Made by a program: the position numbers and the translations under genes
The notes under the pieces: generated by a model
Database searches by the model: none
Told to the model about the DNA's origin: nothing
Seen by the model: only the letters and a program-made list of their open reading frames with translations
Part shown: one piece after another, positions 7,978-16,338 of the stretch
Layout: each line of letters begins with the position of its first letter
Position numbering within the stretch: the stretch's first letter is position 1
From: CAZOWW01 sp964583765
Lineage (GTDB): Bacteria > Actinomycetota > Actinomycetes > Actinomycetales > Kineosporiaceae
DNA: 39,343 nt
Direction of reading: 5' to 3'
Assembly: GCA_964583765.1 (NCBI GenBank)
Contig: CAZOWW010000043.1
Span: 1 to 39,343 of the forward strand

Positions 7978-8765
7978 CCACCACCTGCGCCAACTGCGAC
8001 ACCACCACCACCGCGGTCCTGTGCCGAGACTGCGAGCGCCGAGCACGCGCCGACCTCGCCGCACTCGCCGACCTCCACGACGCGCTCCTCGACACCGCCA
8101 GCACACGAGCCGGACGCCACGCCCTCGGCGACGACCCGCCCATGCCCCTCGCGTTCGGCGACGACCCCACACGCCCCGGCCCCGGCGACGTCCGCGACCA
8201 CATCACCCGCCACGTCATCGACTGGACCCGCACCCTCGCCACAGCCGGAACACCAGCCCCGCCCATCACCACCGACGCCACGGACCGGATCGTCCACCAG
8301 CTCGCCGCGCACCTCGCCGAACACGCACCAGACCTCGCCGCCGCCGTCGAGAACCCCACGCAACTGCTCGACGACCTCGCCTGGCTGCACCGCGTCGCCG
8401 GCCGCCTGTGCGGATCTCCCGGCCACCGCGTACGCATCGGGACCTGCGACTGCGGACGCACCATCCGTGCCGCCACAGACGGCCTCGTGACCTGCGCGTG
8501 CGGGACCACCGCAGACGTCGACACCTGGCGCGACCACCACGGCGACCCCAACGCAACCGCCACCACCATCGACCTGTCCGCCTGGCTGTCCCGACGGTAC
8601 GGACACGCTGTCACCGAGACAACAATCCGCAAGGCGGCATCCAACGGACGGATACAACGTAAAGGGTCCGACGGTAAAGGCCGGACACTCTACTCAATCA
8701 GCGAAGCCGTCACCTACTGGGACGGCATCCACACCCCCCTTGCACAACCAACCACCACCAGCTAG
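7974..8765 (+). CDS. Zinc-finger and helix-turn-helix phage DNA-binding protein
   Basis: This 263-aa protein begins with a zinc-ribbon pattern (CANC, then CRDC) and has a second Cys cluster near the middle (CDCGR, CACG). The last 70 residues, from LSAWLSRRYG through TIRKAASNGRIQRKG to YSISEAVTYW, read as a winged or MerR-like helix-turn-helix with a glycine-containing wing. This layout is seen in phage proteins near the terminase that may act as late regulators. ATG 7974 overlaps the nuclease stop. No target sequence can be assigned. Confidence 0.6.
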   Translation: MTTTCANCDTTTTAVLCRDCERRARADLAALADLHDALLDTASTRAGRHALGDDPPMPLAFGDDPTRPGPGDVRDHITRHVIDWTRTLATAGTPAPPITTDATDRIVHQLAAHLAEHAPDLAAAVENPTQLLDDLAWLHRVAGRLCGSPGHRVRIGTCDCGRTIRAATDGLVTCACGTTADVDTWRDHHGDPNATATTIDLSAWLSRRYGHAVTETTIRKAASNGRIQRKGSDGKGRTLYSISEAVTYWDGIHTPLAQPTTTS

Positions 8766-8788
8766 ATTCACACCCAGGTCAGCCACCC

Positions 8789-9097
8789 ATGCCCGGACAC
8801 CGCTGGGACAGCGACCCCGACTACGTCGCAGCCAGAGAAGCACTAATCGCAAGACGCCTCCCATGCTGGCGCTGCGGAAAGCCAATCGACTACGACAACC
8901 CCCGCTACAGAATCATCCACGGCCACCGACGCGAGAACCCCTACGCATTCGACGCCGACCACTGGCCACCCCGCTCCCAAGGCGGCGGCCCAACCGACCT
9001 CCGCGCCGCACACGTGAAATGCAATCGCGCGCACGGCGCGGCATTGACCAACAATCGCGATACAAGAATCATTCCATTCACCACACAAGAATGGTGA
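8789..9097 (+). CDS. HNH endonuclease
   Basis: This 102-aa protein shows a zinc-binding CWRCGK at 26-31, the catalytic ADHWPPRSQGG segment (Asp57-His58), and AAHVKCNRAHG (73-83), which supplies Asn79 and His residues. That is the complete HNH core. Small HNH proteins beside the terminase are typical of cos-type HK97-like phages, where they work with the terminase in genome cutting and packaging. The start follows the previous stop by 23 bp. Confidence 0.85.
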   Translation: MPGHRWDSDPDYVAAREALIARRLPCWRCGKPIDYDNPRYRIIHGHRRENPYAFDADHWPPRSQGGGPTDLRAAHVKCNRAHGAALTNNRDTRIIPFTTQEW

Positions 9098-9232
9098 CAG
9101 GCAATACCGTTGTGTCCGGTTCGGTCTTTTAGCCCGATGCACGGACGACCGCGCTTCCGAGAACAAATCTCTCCCCGTAACGACTAGTTACCCCACGGTT
9201 AGGGTCCCGGTTACAGCCGGTAAGGAGCCCCG
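9098..9232. promoter_or_regulatory. Gap between HNH and terminase: candidate cos or late regulatory region
   Basis: This 135-bp gap is less GC-rich than its surroundings. It contains an inverted repeat GTAAC-N5-GTTAC (9177-9191) and closely spaced GGTTA copies before the ribosome site GTAAGGAG of the next gene. In cos-type phages the cohesive-end site often lies between the HNH and small-terminase genes. No cohesive end can be proven from this sequence. Confidence 0.3.
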
Positions 9233-9652
9233 ATGTCGATCCGCGTCTGCACCCGCGTGGGCTGCGGCGCGGAGTACGCCTGGGACCCCAAGCCCGGACG
9301 ACCTCCCCGCTACTGCGAGGCCTGCCGCGCCGAGATCGCACGCCCCAAGCGCCAGGTAGCACCGACCACGCCCAGGCCAGTGACCGTCCTGCCCGAGCAG
9401 CGCCCGACCACCACCAGCGCGACGCTTGAGGCCGTCCAGGCCAAGCTCACGGCCGCAGGACGGACCGACACGGTGCCCGGCGCGGTGGCGCTGCGCCTGG
9501 CCGCGCTGCTGGACGCCGGAGGCCACTCAGCATCCGGTTACGCGGCGCTCGCCCGGCAGCTCACAGCCTCCGTCGAGGAAGCGTGCCGCGGAGCGTCGCT
9601 CGCCGGCGATCCGCTCGCGGCGATACGCGATCGCAGGTCACGCGGAGCATGA
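9233..9652 (+). CDS. Probable small terminase subunit
   Basis: This 139-aa protein has an N-terminal zinc site (CTRVGC, then CEAC), a Pro/Thr linker, and a helical C-terminal domain (ATLEAVQAKLTAAG to EEACRGASL) that could form the oligomeric core. Identification relies on position: it lies directly before and overlaps by 4 bp the large terminase gene, and follows the HNH nuclease. A strong AAGGAG site precedes ATG 9233. Small terminases diverge greatly, so the lack of recognisable similarity is not surprising. Confidence 0.6.
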   Translation: MSIRVCTRVGCGAEYAWDPKPGRPPRYCEACRAEIARPKRQVAPTTPRPVTVLPEQRPTTTSATLEAVQAKLTAAGRTDTVPGAVALRLAALLDAGGHSASGYAALARQLTASVEEACRGASLAGDPLAAIRDRRSRGA

Positions 9653-11109
9653 CGCTCGTCGAACCGGCCTACCTGTGGACACCACCGAGGGCCGGTTCGC
9701 TCGTCGACGAAGTCGCTGACCTCTCCGAGACCGTCGGACGGATCCTCGACCCAGAACAGCGCCTCGCCGTTGACGCACTCACCTCGGTAGACGAGGCAGG
9801 CAAGTGGACGTCATTGAACAACTTGGTCGTCTGCCCCCGCCAGAACCTGAAGACGTTCGTTATGGAATGCATCGTCTTGACAAAGCTATTCGTGTGGGAC
9901 GAGAAACTAATCATGTGGACGGCGCACGAATTCGCTACCGCTGAAGAATCGTTCAAGCATTTCGATGAGCTGATCGGGTCATACGACCACCTGTCCCGGC
10001 GGGTCCGAAGGATCGGCCGGGAGAACGGCGCGGAGGAGTTCGAGCTGCACTCCGGGTCAGTGCTGAGGTTCCGGGCACGAACGAAGTCTGGTGGGCGCGG
10101 GATCTCCGGGGACACCGTGGTGCTCGACGAGGCGTTCGCGCTGCAGGCCCACCACATGGGGTCGCTGATCCCGACCATGTCCGCGCGCCGGAACCCCCAG
10201 GCGCTGTACGGGTCATCCGCGGCTCTCTCGACGTCGACGATCCTGCGGCGCCTGATGAAGTCCGGGCGCGCCGGGAACTGGTCCGGGAGCTACGTCGAGT
10301 GGCAGGCCGAACCGGGGACGTGCGAACTGGGCGACGGGTGCGATCACGCGCTCGGGACGCCAGGGTGCGCGTGCGACGACATGGAGAAGATCCGCCGCGG
10401 CAACCCGGCGCTCGACATCCGGATCACCCGGAAGTTCATCCGCGAGGAGCGCGACACGCTCCCACCGGCGGAGTTCGCGCGTGAGCGCATGGGCTGGGAA
10501 GACCCCGACTCGGACGACGGCCAGCAGCCGATCACCGTCGAATCCTGGACCGAGTGCTTGGATATGGAGTCCCGGCTCGTCGAAGGCGCGTCGGTGTTCC
10601 TCGGCGTGGACGTGTCGCCCGGCCAGAAGTCCGCCGCGATCGTCGCGTGCGGCCGCCGTGCGGACGGCCTCGCGCACCTCGAGGTCATCGAACACCGCGA
10701 GGGAACCGACTGGATCGTCGAGCGCATCGCGGGAATCACCGACCGGCATGACGTCACCGAGATCGTGGCCGACCAGAGGTCCGCGGCCGGCGTCCTCGCC
10801 CCCGACTTCGAGGCCGAGGACATCGACGTCCACTGGGTGACGCTCGCCGAGCACGCGGAGGCCTGCGGAGTCCTCCAGCGGGCCGTCGGAGCACAGACCA
10901 TGCGGTTCGTCGACCGGCCCCTGCAACCGATCCTCGCGAACGCTCTGGTCCCCGCAGTGTCCCGGGACGTCGGTGACGGCGGGTGGGCGTGGGCGCGGCG
11001 CAAGTCGGCCGGCGACATCTGTCCGCTGGTCGCCGCGACCCTCGCGCACTGGGGCTGCGCCACCAGCGAGGACCTGTCGTCGTATAACCCGACCGAGGGA
11101 GTGTTCTGA
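9649..11109 (+). CDS. terL: Terminase large subunit
   Basis: This 486-aa packaging motor starts at ATG 9649, overlapping the previous stop; an upstream in-frame start would overlap the small subunit by 70 bp. The ATPase has a Walker A-like CPRQNLKT at 62-69 and Walker B DTVVLDEAF with Asp160-Glu161. A Cys/His cluster (CELGDGCDHALGTPGCACDD) around residue 225-245 may bind zinc. The C-terminal nuclease begins with LGVDVSPG near 320, the first acidic residue of the RNase H fold. It cuts concatemers and drives DNA into proheads through the portal encoded downstream. Confidence 0.9.
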   Translation: MTLVEPAYLWTPPRAGSLVDEVADLSETVGRILDPEQRLAVDALTSVDEAGKWTSLNNLVVCPRQNLKTFVMECIVLTKLFVWDEKLIMWTAHEFATAEESFKHFDELIGSYDHLSRRVRRIGRENGAEEFELHSGSVLRFRARTKSGGRGISGDTVVLDEAFALQAHHMGSLIPTMSARRNPQALYGSSAALSTSTILRRLMKSGRAGNWSGSYVEWQAEPGTCELGDGCDHALGTPGCACDDMEKIRRGNPALDIRITRKFIREERDTLPPAEFARERMGWEDPDSDDGQQPITVESWTECLDMESRLVEGASVFLGVDVSPGQKSAAIVACGRRADGLAHLEVIEHREGTDWIVERIAGITDRHDVTEIVADQRSAAGVLAPDFEAEDIDVHWVTLAEHAEACGVLQRAVGAQTMRFVDRPLQPILANALVPAVSRDVGDGGWAWARRKSAGDICPLVAATLAHWGCATSEDLSSYNPTEGVF

Positions 11110-11111
11110 CC

Positions 11112-11288
11112 ATGGACGGAGGCCGAGTGCGCGCCATCCTCGAACGCCTGCGCAAGCATCGCACCACTGTCCTCGACCTCGCCGGGCTCGTCCTGATCGT
11201 CGCTGCTCTCTGGGTCGTCGCGACCTGGCTTGGCCTGCTCACGGCCGGCGCAGCGTGCCTGGCCGTGTCCTGGAGGACTTCCTCGTGA
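11112..11288 (+). CDS. Small single-pass membrane protein between terminase and portal
   Basis: This 58-aa frame starts two bases after the terminase stop and overlaps the portal GTG by 4 bp. A basic N-terminus (RVRAILERLRKHR) precedes a hydrophobic segment at about 23-44 (LAGLVLIVAALWVVATWLGLL), predicting one membrane helix with the N-terminus inside. Tight coupling on both sides and local codon use argue that it is real. The role is unknown; small membrane proteins at this site occur in other actinophages. Confidence 0.65.
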   Translation: MDGGRVRAILERLRKHRTTVLDLAGLVLIVAALWVVATWLGLLTAGAACLAVSWRTSS

Positions 11289-12466
11289 GTCTGCTGTTCG
11301 GCCCTCAGCGCGCACGTTCCGCCGACGGGCTCGCCGGAACGCTCGTCGCGTTGCAGACCGCGCTCCGGATGGGTGGGTCGACGGGAAGCGTCGCGGTCAC
11401 CCAGCACACCGCGTTGCGCCACTCCGCGGTGTGGGCCTCGCGCAGGCTCCGCGCCGACCTCGTGTCCTCCCTGCCCGCCGGCAGCTACCGGCAGGTCGGC
11501 GGGGTCCTGATCGAGATGGCCCCCCCGCAGCTCCTCGTCGAGCCGTCCCCTGGCGTGTCGTGGCCGGAATGGATGTGGGCTTCGCAGTTCGATCTCGACG
11601 GGTATGGGAATTGCTTCGGCCTGATCAAGGCCCGTAACGCGCTCGGCTTGCCTACGCGGATCGACCTGGTGTCCGCCGGGGACGTCGGTGTGCGCGTCAA
11701 GGACGGCGTGATCGTCGAGTACCGGATCGGCCAGAAGACCTACAAGCCAGAAGAGGTGTGGCACGAACGCCAGTACGCGCCGGCCGGGATGCTGGTCGGC
11801 CTGTGCCCCGTGGCGTACGCGGCCTGGTCGATCGGCGCCTACCTCAGCGCGCAGGAGTTCGCCCTGAACTGGTTCGGTGCCGGAGCCGTACCCAGCGGGA
11901 TCCTCAAGAACACCGAGAAGTCCCTGACCACCCAGCAGGCGTCGGAGGCGAAGCGCACGTTCCGGGCCGCCGCGCAGTCCCGCGACATCATCGTTCTCGA
12001 CAAGCGCTGGGAATACAAGATGGCCGACGCTGAGTACTCCTCCAGCGCGTTCCTCGAAGAGATGCGCTACGGGGCAGTCGACGTGTGCCGGTTCTTCGGA
12101 GTCCCGTCCGACCTGATCGACGCCGCGGTGTCCGGGCAGGCAGTGACCTACGCGAACATCTCCCAGCGCAATCTCCAGCTCCTGACGATGAACCTGGGTC
12201 CGGTGATCGTGCGCCGTGAGGCCGCGCTGACCACCGTTACCCCGCGCCCGCGCCGGGTCATCTTGGACCAGGACGCGCTGATGCGGATGGACCCGCAGAC
12301 CCGTGCCGACGTCCAGGCCAAGCAGATCACCTCACGGATCCTGACTCCGGATGAGGCTCGGGCCGAGAACCAGCGGCGCCCGCTCACGGACGACGACTAC
12401 GCCCAGTTCGATCGACTGTTCCCGCCCCGCGCAGCGACCAAGCCCACCACAGAGGTGACTCCATGA
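11285..12466 (+). CDS. HK97-family portal protein
   Basis: This 393-aa protein has portal hallmarks: an early ALRHSAVWASRRLRADLVSSLP helix, LLVEPSPGVSWPEWMW, DGYGNCFGLI, then FGAGAVPSGILKN, YSSSAFLEEMRYGAVDVCRFFGVPSDLI and the late NISQRNLQLLTMNLGPVIVRRE. Twelve copies would form the DNA entry ring at one capsid vertex. GTG 11285 overlaps the small membrane gene, and the stop overlaps the protease ATG. The length is normal for the family. Confidence 0.93.
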   Translation: MSLLFGPQRARSADGLAGTLVALQTALRMGGSTGSVAVTQHTALRHSAVWASRRLRADLVSSLPAGSYRQVGGVLIEMAPPQLLVEPSPGVSWPEWMWASQFDLDGYGNCFGLIKARNALGLPTRIDLVSAGDVGVRVKDGVIVEYRIGQKTYKPEEVWHERQYAPAGMLVGLCPVAYAAWSIGAYLSAQEFALNWFGAGAVPSGILKNTEKSLTTQQASEAKRTFRAAAQSRDIIVLDKRWEYKMADAEYSSSAFLEEMRYGAVDVCRFFGVPSDLIDAAVSGQAVTYANISQRNLQLLTMNLGPVIVRREAALTTVTPRPRRVILDQDALMRMDPQTRADVQAKQITSRILTPDEARAENQRRPLTDDDYAQFDRLFPPRAATKPTTEVTP

Positions 12467-13317
12467 GCATCGAGCAGCTTCGTGCCGCTGCGGCTGAGGC
12501 GCGCGCGACCGGCACACGCCAGCGCGCCGACCGGCCCTCCCAGCGCCGCGCCGCCGAACCCGGCAACGCCCACCGCGGCGCCCCGGCCCGCCTCACCCGC
12601 TCCGACATCGTCGACTCCGGCGACACCTTCGAGTTCAACGGCGTCGCGTCCGCGACCGGCAAGCCGTACGAGATGTGGGACATGTGGGGCCCCTACATCG
12701 AGTCCGTGGACCCCGGGGCGTTCGCCGAGACCCTCGCCCAGGACGACCTCGACGTCCCCCTCGTCCTCCAGCACGACTCCCTCCGTCGGATCGCACGGAC
12801 AGGCAACACGATCTCCCCGCTGCACCTGTCGGAGACCGACGCCGGGCTTGAAGTTCGGGCGCCGCGGCTCGACGCGACCGACCCGGACGTCGCCTACATC
12901 GCGCCCAAGCTCCGGTCCGGGCTGATCGACGAGATGTCGTTCGCGTTCCGGATCACTGAGGGCTGGTGGTCCGACGACTGGACCGAGTACCGGATCGCCA
13001 AGGCCGACATCCACCGTGGTGATGTCGCCATCGTGGGCTACGGCGCGAACCCCCACACCAGCGCCGGGATCCGCTCCCAGGTTCGGGCGCTCGCCAAGCT
13101 GACCGGCCGAGACATGTCCACCGAGCAGATGTCCATCGTTCTGGGCCAGTTGCAGGCCGTGGACAGCGTCGTCGACGAGGCGATCGAAGCCCTCGCGGCG
13201 GCCCTTGGCGTGCCCAGCCCCGACGTCGACGAGCAGGACGAGCAGCAGCTCGCGCAGAAGGCGGCCCCGGTCGACCTCCTCGCGCTGCGCCTGTCCCTCG
13301 AGTGCGCCCTGTCCTAA
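12463..13317 (+). CDS. HK97-family prohead maturation protease
   Basis: This 284-aa serine protease has FEFNGVAS and MWGPYIESVDPGAF near the start, the catalytic His in LVLQHDS (about 104) and the catalytic Ser in GLIDEMSFAF (about 159). Then come EYRIAKADIHRGDVAIVGYGANPHT. It cleaves scaffold or delta domains during capsid maturation. The first 45 residues are a charged extension and the C-terminus is acidic. It directly overlaps the portal gene and precedes the capsid gene, as in HK97-like phages. Confidence 0.92.
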   Translation: MSIEQLRAAAAEARATGTRQRADRPSQRRAAEPGNAHRGAPARLTRSDIVDSGDTFEFNGVASATGKPYEMWDMWGPYIESVDPGAFAETLAQDDLDVPLVLQHDSLRRIARTGNTISPLHLSETDAGLEVRAPRLDATDPDVAYIAPKLRSGLIDEMSFAFRITEGWWSDDWTEYRIAKADIHRGDVAIVGYGANPHTSAGIRSQVRALAKLTGRDMSTEQMSIVLGQLQAVDSVVDEAIEALAAALGVPSPDVDEQDEQQLAQKAAPVDLLALRLSLECALS

Positions 13318-13469
13318 CCCCGCCACACCCCACGTTCGCCCTTCCCCGACATGACCGGGGAGGGGGCACAGCCACGCCCCAACGCACGAGCTGACCGGCG
13401 CCACGGCCTCGGCACACCGTCTGGACGGGACACGGCACAACCCGACAGCCACGAGAGAAAGGACCCCCA

Positions 13470-14876
13470 GTGAACTGGGAGGAACTGCTCCGTCAGGCTC
13501 GGGCGGCCCTGTCCGCCAAGCTGACCGAGCGCAAGAACCGCCAGGACGCCCTCCTGGCCCTCCGCGGGAGGGTCAACGCCGGTGACACCACCGTCACCGC
13601 GGAGGCCGTCGACGCCGCCATCGCCGCCCGCAACGCGTGCGACGCCGAACTCGACGAACTCCGCACCCGCCTCACAGACCTCGAGGCCGAGCAGGCCCGC
13701 GACGCCGAGATCGACGCGCTCGCCCAGCGCGTCACCCCGACCGGCGTGACCCTGCCCGGCAACGCCCGGTCCATCGAGGTAACCCGCGACGAGCGCACCT
13801 ACCACCGGAGCAACGACCCCCGCGGTGAGATGTTCCTGCGGGACATGGCCCTGAACTTCATCCACCGGGGCCAGGCCGGAGAGTCCAGCGCGCGCCTGTC
13901 CCGGCACACCGAGGAATCCCGCGTCGACCACGCGAACTACCTCCAGCGCGCCGTCGACACCGGGAACTTCGTCGGGCTCACCGTCCCCCAGTACCTGACC
14001 GACCTGTTCGCGCCCGCCGCGAAGGCAGGCCGCCACCTCGCGAACGTCTGCCGCCACCACGACCTTCCCGAGACCGGCATGACCGCGTACATCGGTCGTG
14101 GCACCACCGGGACTTCCGCCGGGGTCCAGGCCGCTCAGGGCAACGCCGTGACCGAGCAGTCCTACGACGACACGCTCCTGACCATCGCGATCCAGACGAT
14201 CGCCGGGCAGCAGACCATGTCCCGGCAGTCCATCGACCGGGCCCCCGGGGCGCTGGACATCACCATGGAGGACCTGTTCCGGTCCTTCCACACCAACCTC
14301 GACTCCACCCTCATCAACCAGGCCACGACCGGTCTCGGAGCCGTCGCCCCGTCGGTCACCTACACCGACGCGTCGCCCACGGTCCCGGAATTCTGGCCGA
14401 AGATCATCGCGGGGGCCGCGGCGATCGAGGCCGCCCTGCTCGACCAGGCGTCCGGCGACAACGTCGTGATCATGCACTCGCGGCGGTGGAAGTGGATGCA
14501 GGCCGCCACCGGCAACGTCTGGCCGTTCCTGGGCCGTCGTGACACCCCGACCCTGAACACCGGGACGTCCGACGACTCCCGGTACGCCTCCGACATCCGC
14601 GGGAGCCTGCCCGACGGAACGCCCGTCGTGGTCGACAACAACATCGCGACGAACCTCGGTGGAGGCGCCGAGGACGCCACGTTCATCGTCGACCCCAACG
14701 AGTGCCACCTCTGGGAGGACCCGAACGCCCCGCTGTTCCTGCGGTGCGAGCAGCCGGCCGCCGCGAACCTCCAGGTCCTGTTCGTCGCGACCGGCTACAT
14801 GGCCTACACGTTCGGCCGGTACCCCGGCGCGACCGCGCAGGTCAACGGCACCGGAATGACCACGCCCACCTTCTGA
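13470..14876 (+). CDS. Major capsid protein with N-terminal scaffolding domain, HK97 fold
   Basis: The GTG start has GAAAGGA 7 bp upstream. Residues 1 to about 90 form a charged coiled coil (LRQARAALSAKLTERKNRQ to LTDLEAEQARDAEI), matching the delta/scaffold segment removed by the upstream protease. From about 105 the sequence is HK97-type capsid, with ETGMTAYIGRGTTGTSAG, GQQTMSRQSIDRAPG, VIMHSRRWKW and GTPVVVDNNI. It forms the icosahedral shell. The 468-aa length equals scaffold plus shell domain. A strong terminator-like hairpin follows. Confidence 0.92.
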   Translation: MNWEELLRQARAALSAKLTERKNRQDALLALRGRVNAGDTTVTAEAVDAAIAARNACDAELDELRTRLTDLEAEQARDAEIDALAQRVTPTGVTLPGNARSIEVTRDERTYHRSNDPRGEMFLRDMALNFIHRGQAGESSARLSRHTEESRVDHANYLQRAVDTGNFVGLTVPQYLTDLFAPAAKAGRHLANVCRHHDLPETGMTAYIGRGTTGTSAGVQAAQGNAVTEQSYDDTLLTIAIQTIAGQQTMSRQSIDRAPGALDITMEDLFRSFHTNLDSTLINQATTGLGAVAPSVTYTDASPTVPEFWPKIIAGAAAIEAALLDQASGDNVVIMHSRRWKWMQAATGNVWPFLGRRDTPTLNTGTSDDSRYASDIRGSLPDGTPVVVDNNIATNLGGGAEDATFIVDPNECHLWEDPNAPLFLRCEQPAAANLQVLFVATGYMAYTFGRYPGATAQVNGTGMTTPTF

Positions 14877-14888
14877 TCCCAACCGCCA

Positions 14889-14929
14889 CCAGGACGCCCC
14901 TGCCCCACCCAGGGGCGGGGGCGTCCTGG
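14889..14929 (+). terminator. Strong stem-loop after the capsid gene
   Basis: An 18-bp stem (14889-14906 with 14912-14929) has a single T:G wobble and an ACCCA loop, starting 12 bp after the capsid stop. There is no T-tract. It may end most capsid transcripts or stabilise their 3' end, which would set capsid output above that of the tail genes. Confidence 0.75.
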
Positions 14930-14964
14930 GCCGGAAATCCGACACCTCAAGGGAGACAAAACAG

Positions 14965-15219
14965 ATGAGTGCCGAGTTCCCGACTGCGGCCGAGCTGCGT
15001 GCCGCCGCGGCCGAGCGATCCAGGCCCACCAACCGCGTCGCCGCGACCAACCGAATCGCCGCGCTCCTGGCCGAGCGTCCCCGGTACGTCCAGGACGCCG
15101 CCGCTGCCGTCACCGAACAGGAAGCCGCGCGCGCGAAGGCACGCATCGCTGCCGTCGACGCCGACCTCAAGACCTGGGGCTACAAGGCCTCCCGCGGGCA
15201 GGTCCAGGCCGAGGCCTGA
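14965..15219 (+). CDS. Small Ala/Arg-rich phage protein after the capsid gene
   Basis: This 84-aa helical protein has GGGAG upstream of its ATG and ends 2 bp before the connector gene. The composition is rich in Ala, Arg and Glu, consistent with a coiled structure. The position between capsid and connector suggests a head-completion or capsid-associated role, but no motif supports a specific function. Confidence 0.55.
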   Translation: MSAEFPTAAELRAAAAERSRPTNRVAATNRIAALLAERPRYVQDAAAAVTEQEAARAKARIAAVDADLKTWGYKASRGQVQAEA

Positions 15220-15221
15220 CC

Positions 15222-15779
15222 ATGTCGATCTCCCTGATCAGCCTCGACGACGCCAAGTCGTACCTACGCGTCGGAGCGACCGGTCAAGACGCGAGGCTCC
15301 AGGAGATCATCCAAGGCGCTACCGAGCTCGCCGAGAAGTACACGGGCAAGACCTGGGTCCAACGGACCTTCACGGACGTCCTGTCCGGCGGCCGGACGAC
15401 CTTGATCCTGACCCGGAGACCTGTAATCTCCATCACCAGCGTCACCGAAGCCGCCAGGTCCCTCGGGGCCGGCGACTGGACGCTCGACAAGCCTGCCGGG
15501 CTCCTCACCCGCGGCGTGCCCCTCGCGCCGTTCCGGTGGCTCCCCGGCCAGGCGAACATCACCGTCACCTACGTCGCCGGCGTGACCGACGTCCCGGACG
15601 ACATCCTCACCGGGGTCCGCAGGCTCATCCGCCACATGTGGGAGGACGAGCGCGGCGCCGGTTCCGCACCCCGCGGGGGCGCAACCACCGAGTGGGCCGA
15701 AGCCTGGCGCAACTCCTCGTCCATCGACCGCCGGGCGCAGGAGCTGTTCGACGGCGAGATGACGGGCGGGATCGCGTGA
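15222..15779 (+). CDS. Head-tail connector, HK97 gp6 type
   Basis: This 185-aa protein begins with ISLDDAKSYLRVGATGQDARLQEIIQGATELAEKYTGKTW, the helical opening typical of gp6-like connectors. It continues with a beta-rich middle (LILTRRPVISITSVTEA, NITVTYVAG) and a helical end (DDILTGVRRLIRHMWEDERG). These rings dock beneath the portal. Its position after the capsid genes fits. The stop overlaps the next GTG. Confidence 0.85.
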   Translation: MSISLISLDDAKSYLRVGATGQDARLQEIIQGATELAEKYTGKTWVQRTFTDVLSGGRTTLILTRRPVISITSVTEAARSLGAGDWTLDKPAGLLTRGVPLAPFRWLPGQANITVTYVAGVTDVPDDILTGVRRLIRHMWEDERGAGSAPRGGATTEWAEAWRNSSSIDRRAQELFDGEMTGGIA

Positions 15780-16327
15780 CCCCCGCGCAGGTGCCCGTCC
15801 GGTGGCTTGGGGCCGTAGAAGCCGTCGTGGCTGGTGTCCGCGGGCTGGACGGGTACCGGGCCCCGTACCCCGCGTACGGGGGCGGGGTGATCGTGTTCGA
15901 CGGCCCCGACTACCAGCTCGACTCCGACCCGTCGGAAATCGACGTCGTCGTCGACGGTGAAGCGGTCCCGCTCACGCTGTGGGTGTCGATCGGCTGGGCA
16001 GGAGACCCCACTCAGGCCGAGGAATCCGGCACCTCCGGCCAGGTCCCCGGGCCCATCGGGCCGTCCCGGTCCCACGAGGAGACCGGGTCGATCCGGTGCT
16101 GCATCGACGGCACCTCGGGTGGCAACGACCTCGCCCCCGTCCGGGCTGAGGCGTTCCGGGTCCTGGCCGAGATCGAGGGCTGGGTGAACGCCAGCAGCCC
16201 ACCTCTCGGCCTGCAGGGTTTCCGGGTCGCGACTGTCACGGATCTCTCTGTTCAGCAGCAGCAGCAGGCCGACGGCGTGTGGGTGCGGCTGACGTTCTCG
16301 ATCACTTACTCCGCGCGGATGCCCTAA
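15776..16327 (+). CDS. Neck or tail-terminator protein
   Basis: This 183-aa protein starts at GTG 15776, overlapping the connector stop. Features are an N-terminal helix (VRWLGAVEAVVAGVRGL), beta strands such as EAVPLTLWVSIGWAGD and GSIRCCIDGTSGGND, a second helix (VRAEAFRVLAEIEGWVNAS) and a final strand pair. The alpha-beta-beta-alpha-beta order resembles tail-terminator or completion proteins that cap the tail tube. Position before the tail tube gene supports this. The exact class is uncertain. Confidence 0.65.
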   Translation: MTPAQVPVRWLGAVEAVVAGVRGLDGYRAPYPAYGGGVIVFDGPDYQLDSDPSEIDVVVDGEAVPLTLWVSIGWAGDPTQAEESGTSGQVPGPIGPSRSHEETGSIRCCIDGTSGGNDLAPVRAEAFRVLAEIEGWVNASSPPLGLQGFRVATVTDLSVQQQQQADGVWVRLTFSITYSARMP

Positions 16328-16338
16328 GGAGCGCCATC

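Noticed and set aside
13314..15170. Long minus-strand open frame opposite the capsid gene (618 codons)
   Set aside because: It is a mirror of the G/C-biased capsid gene; its product is low-complexity Gly/Arg/Val with no domain, while the + strand encodes a clear HK97 capsid.
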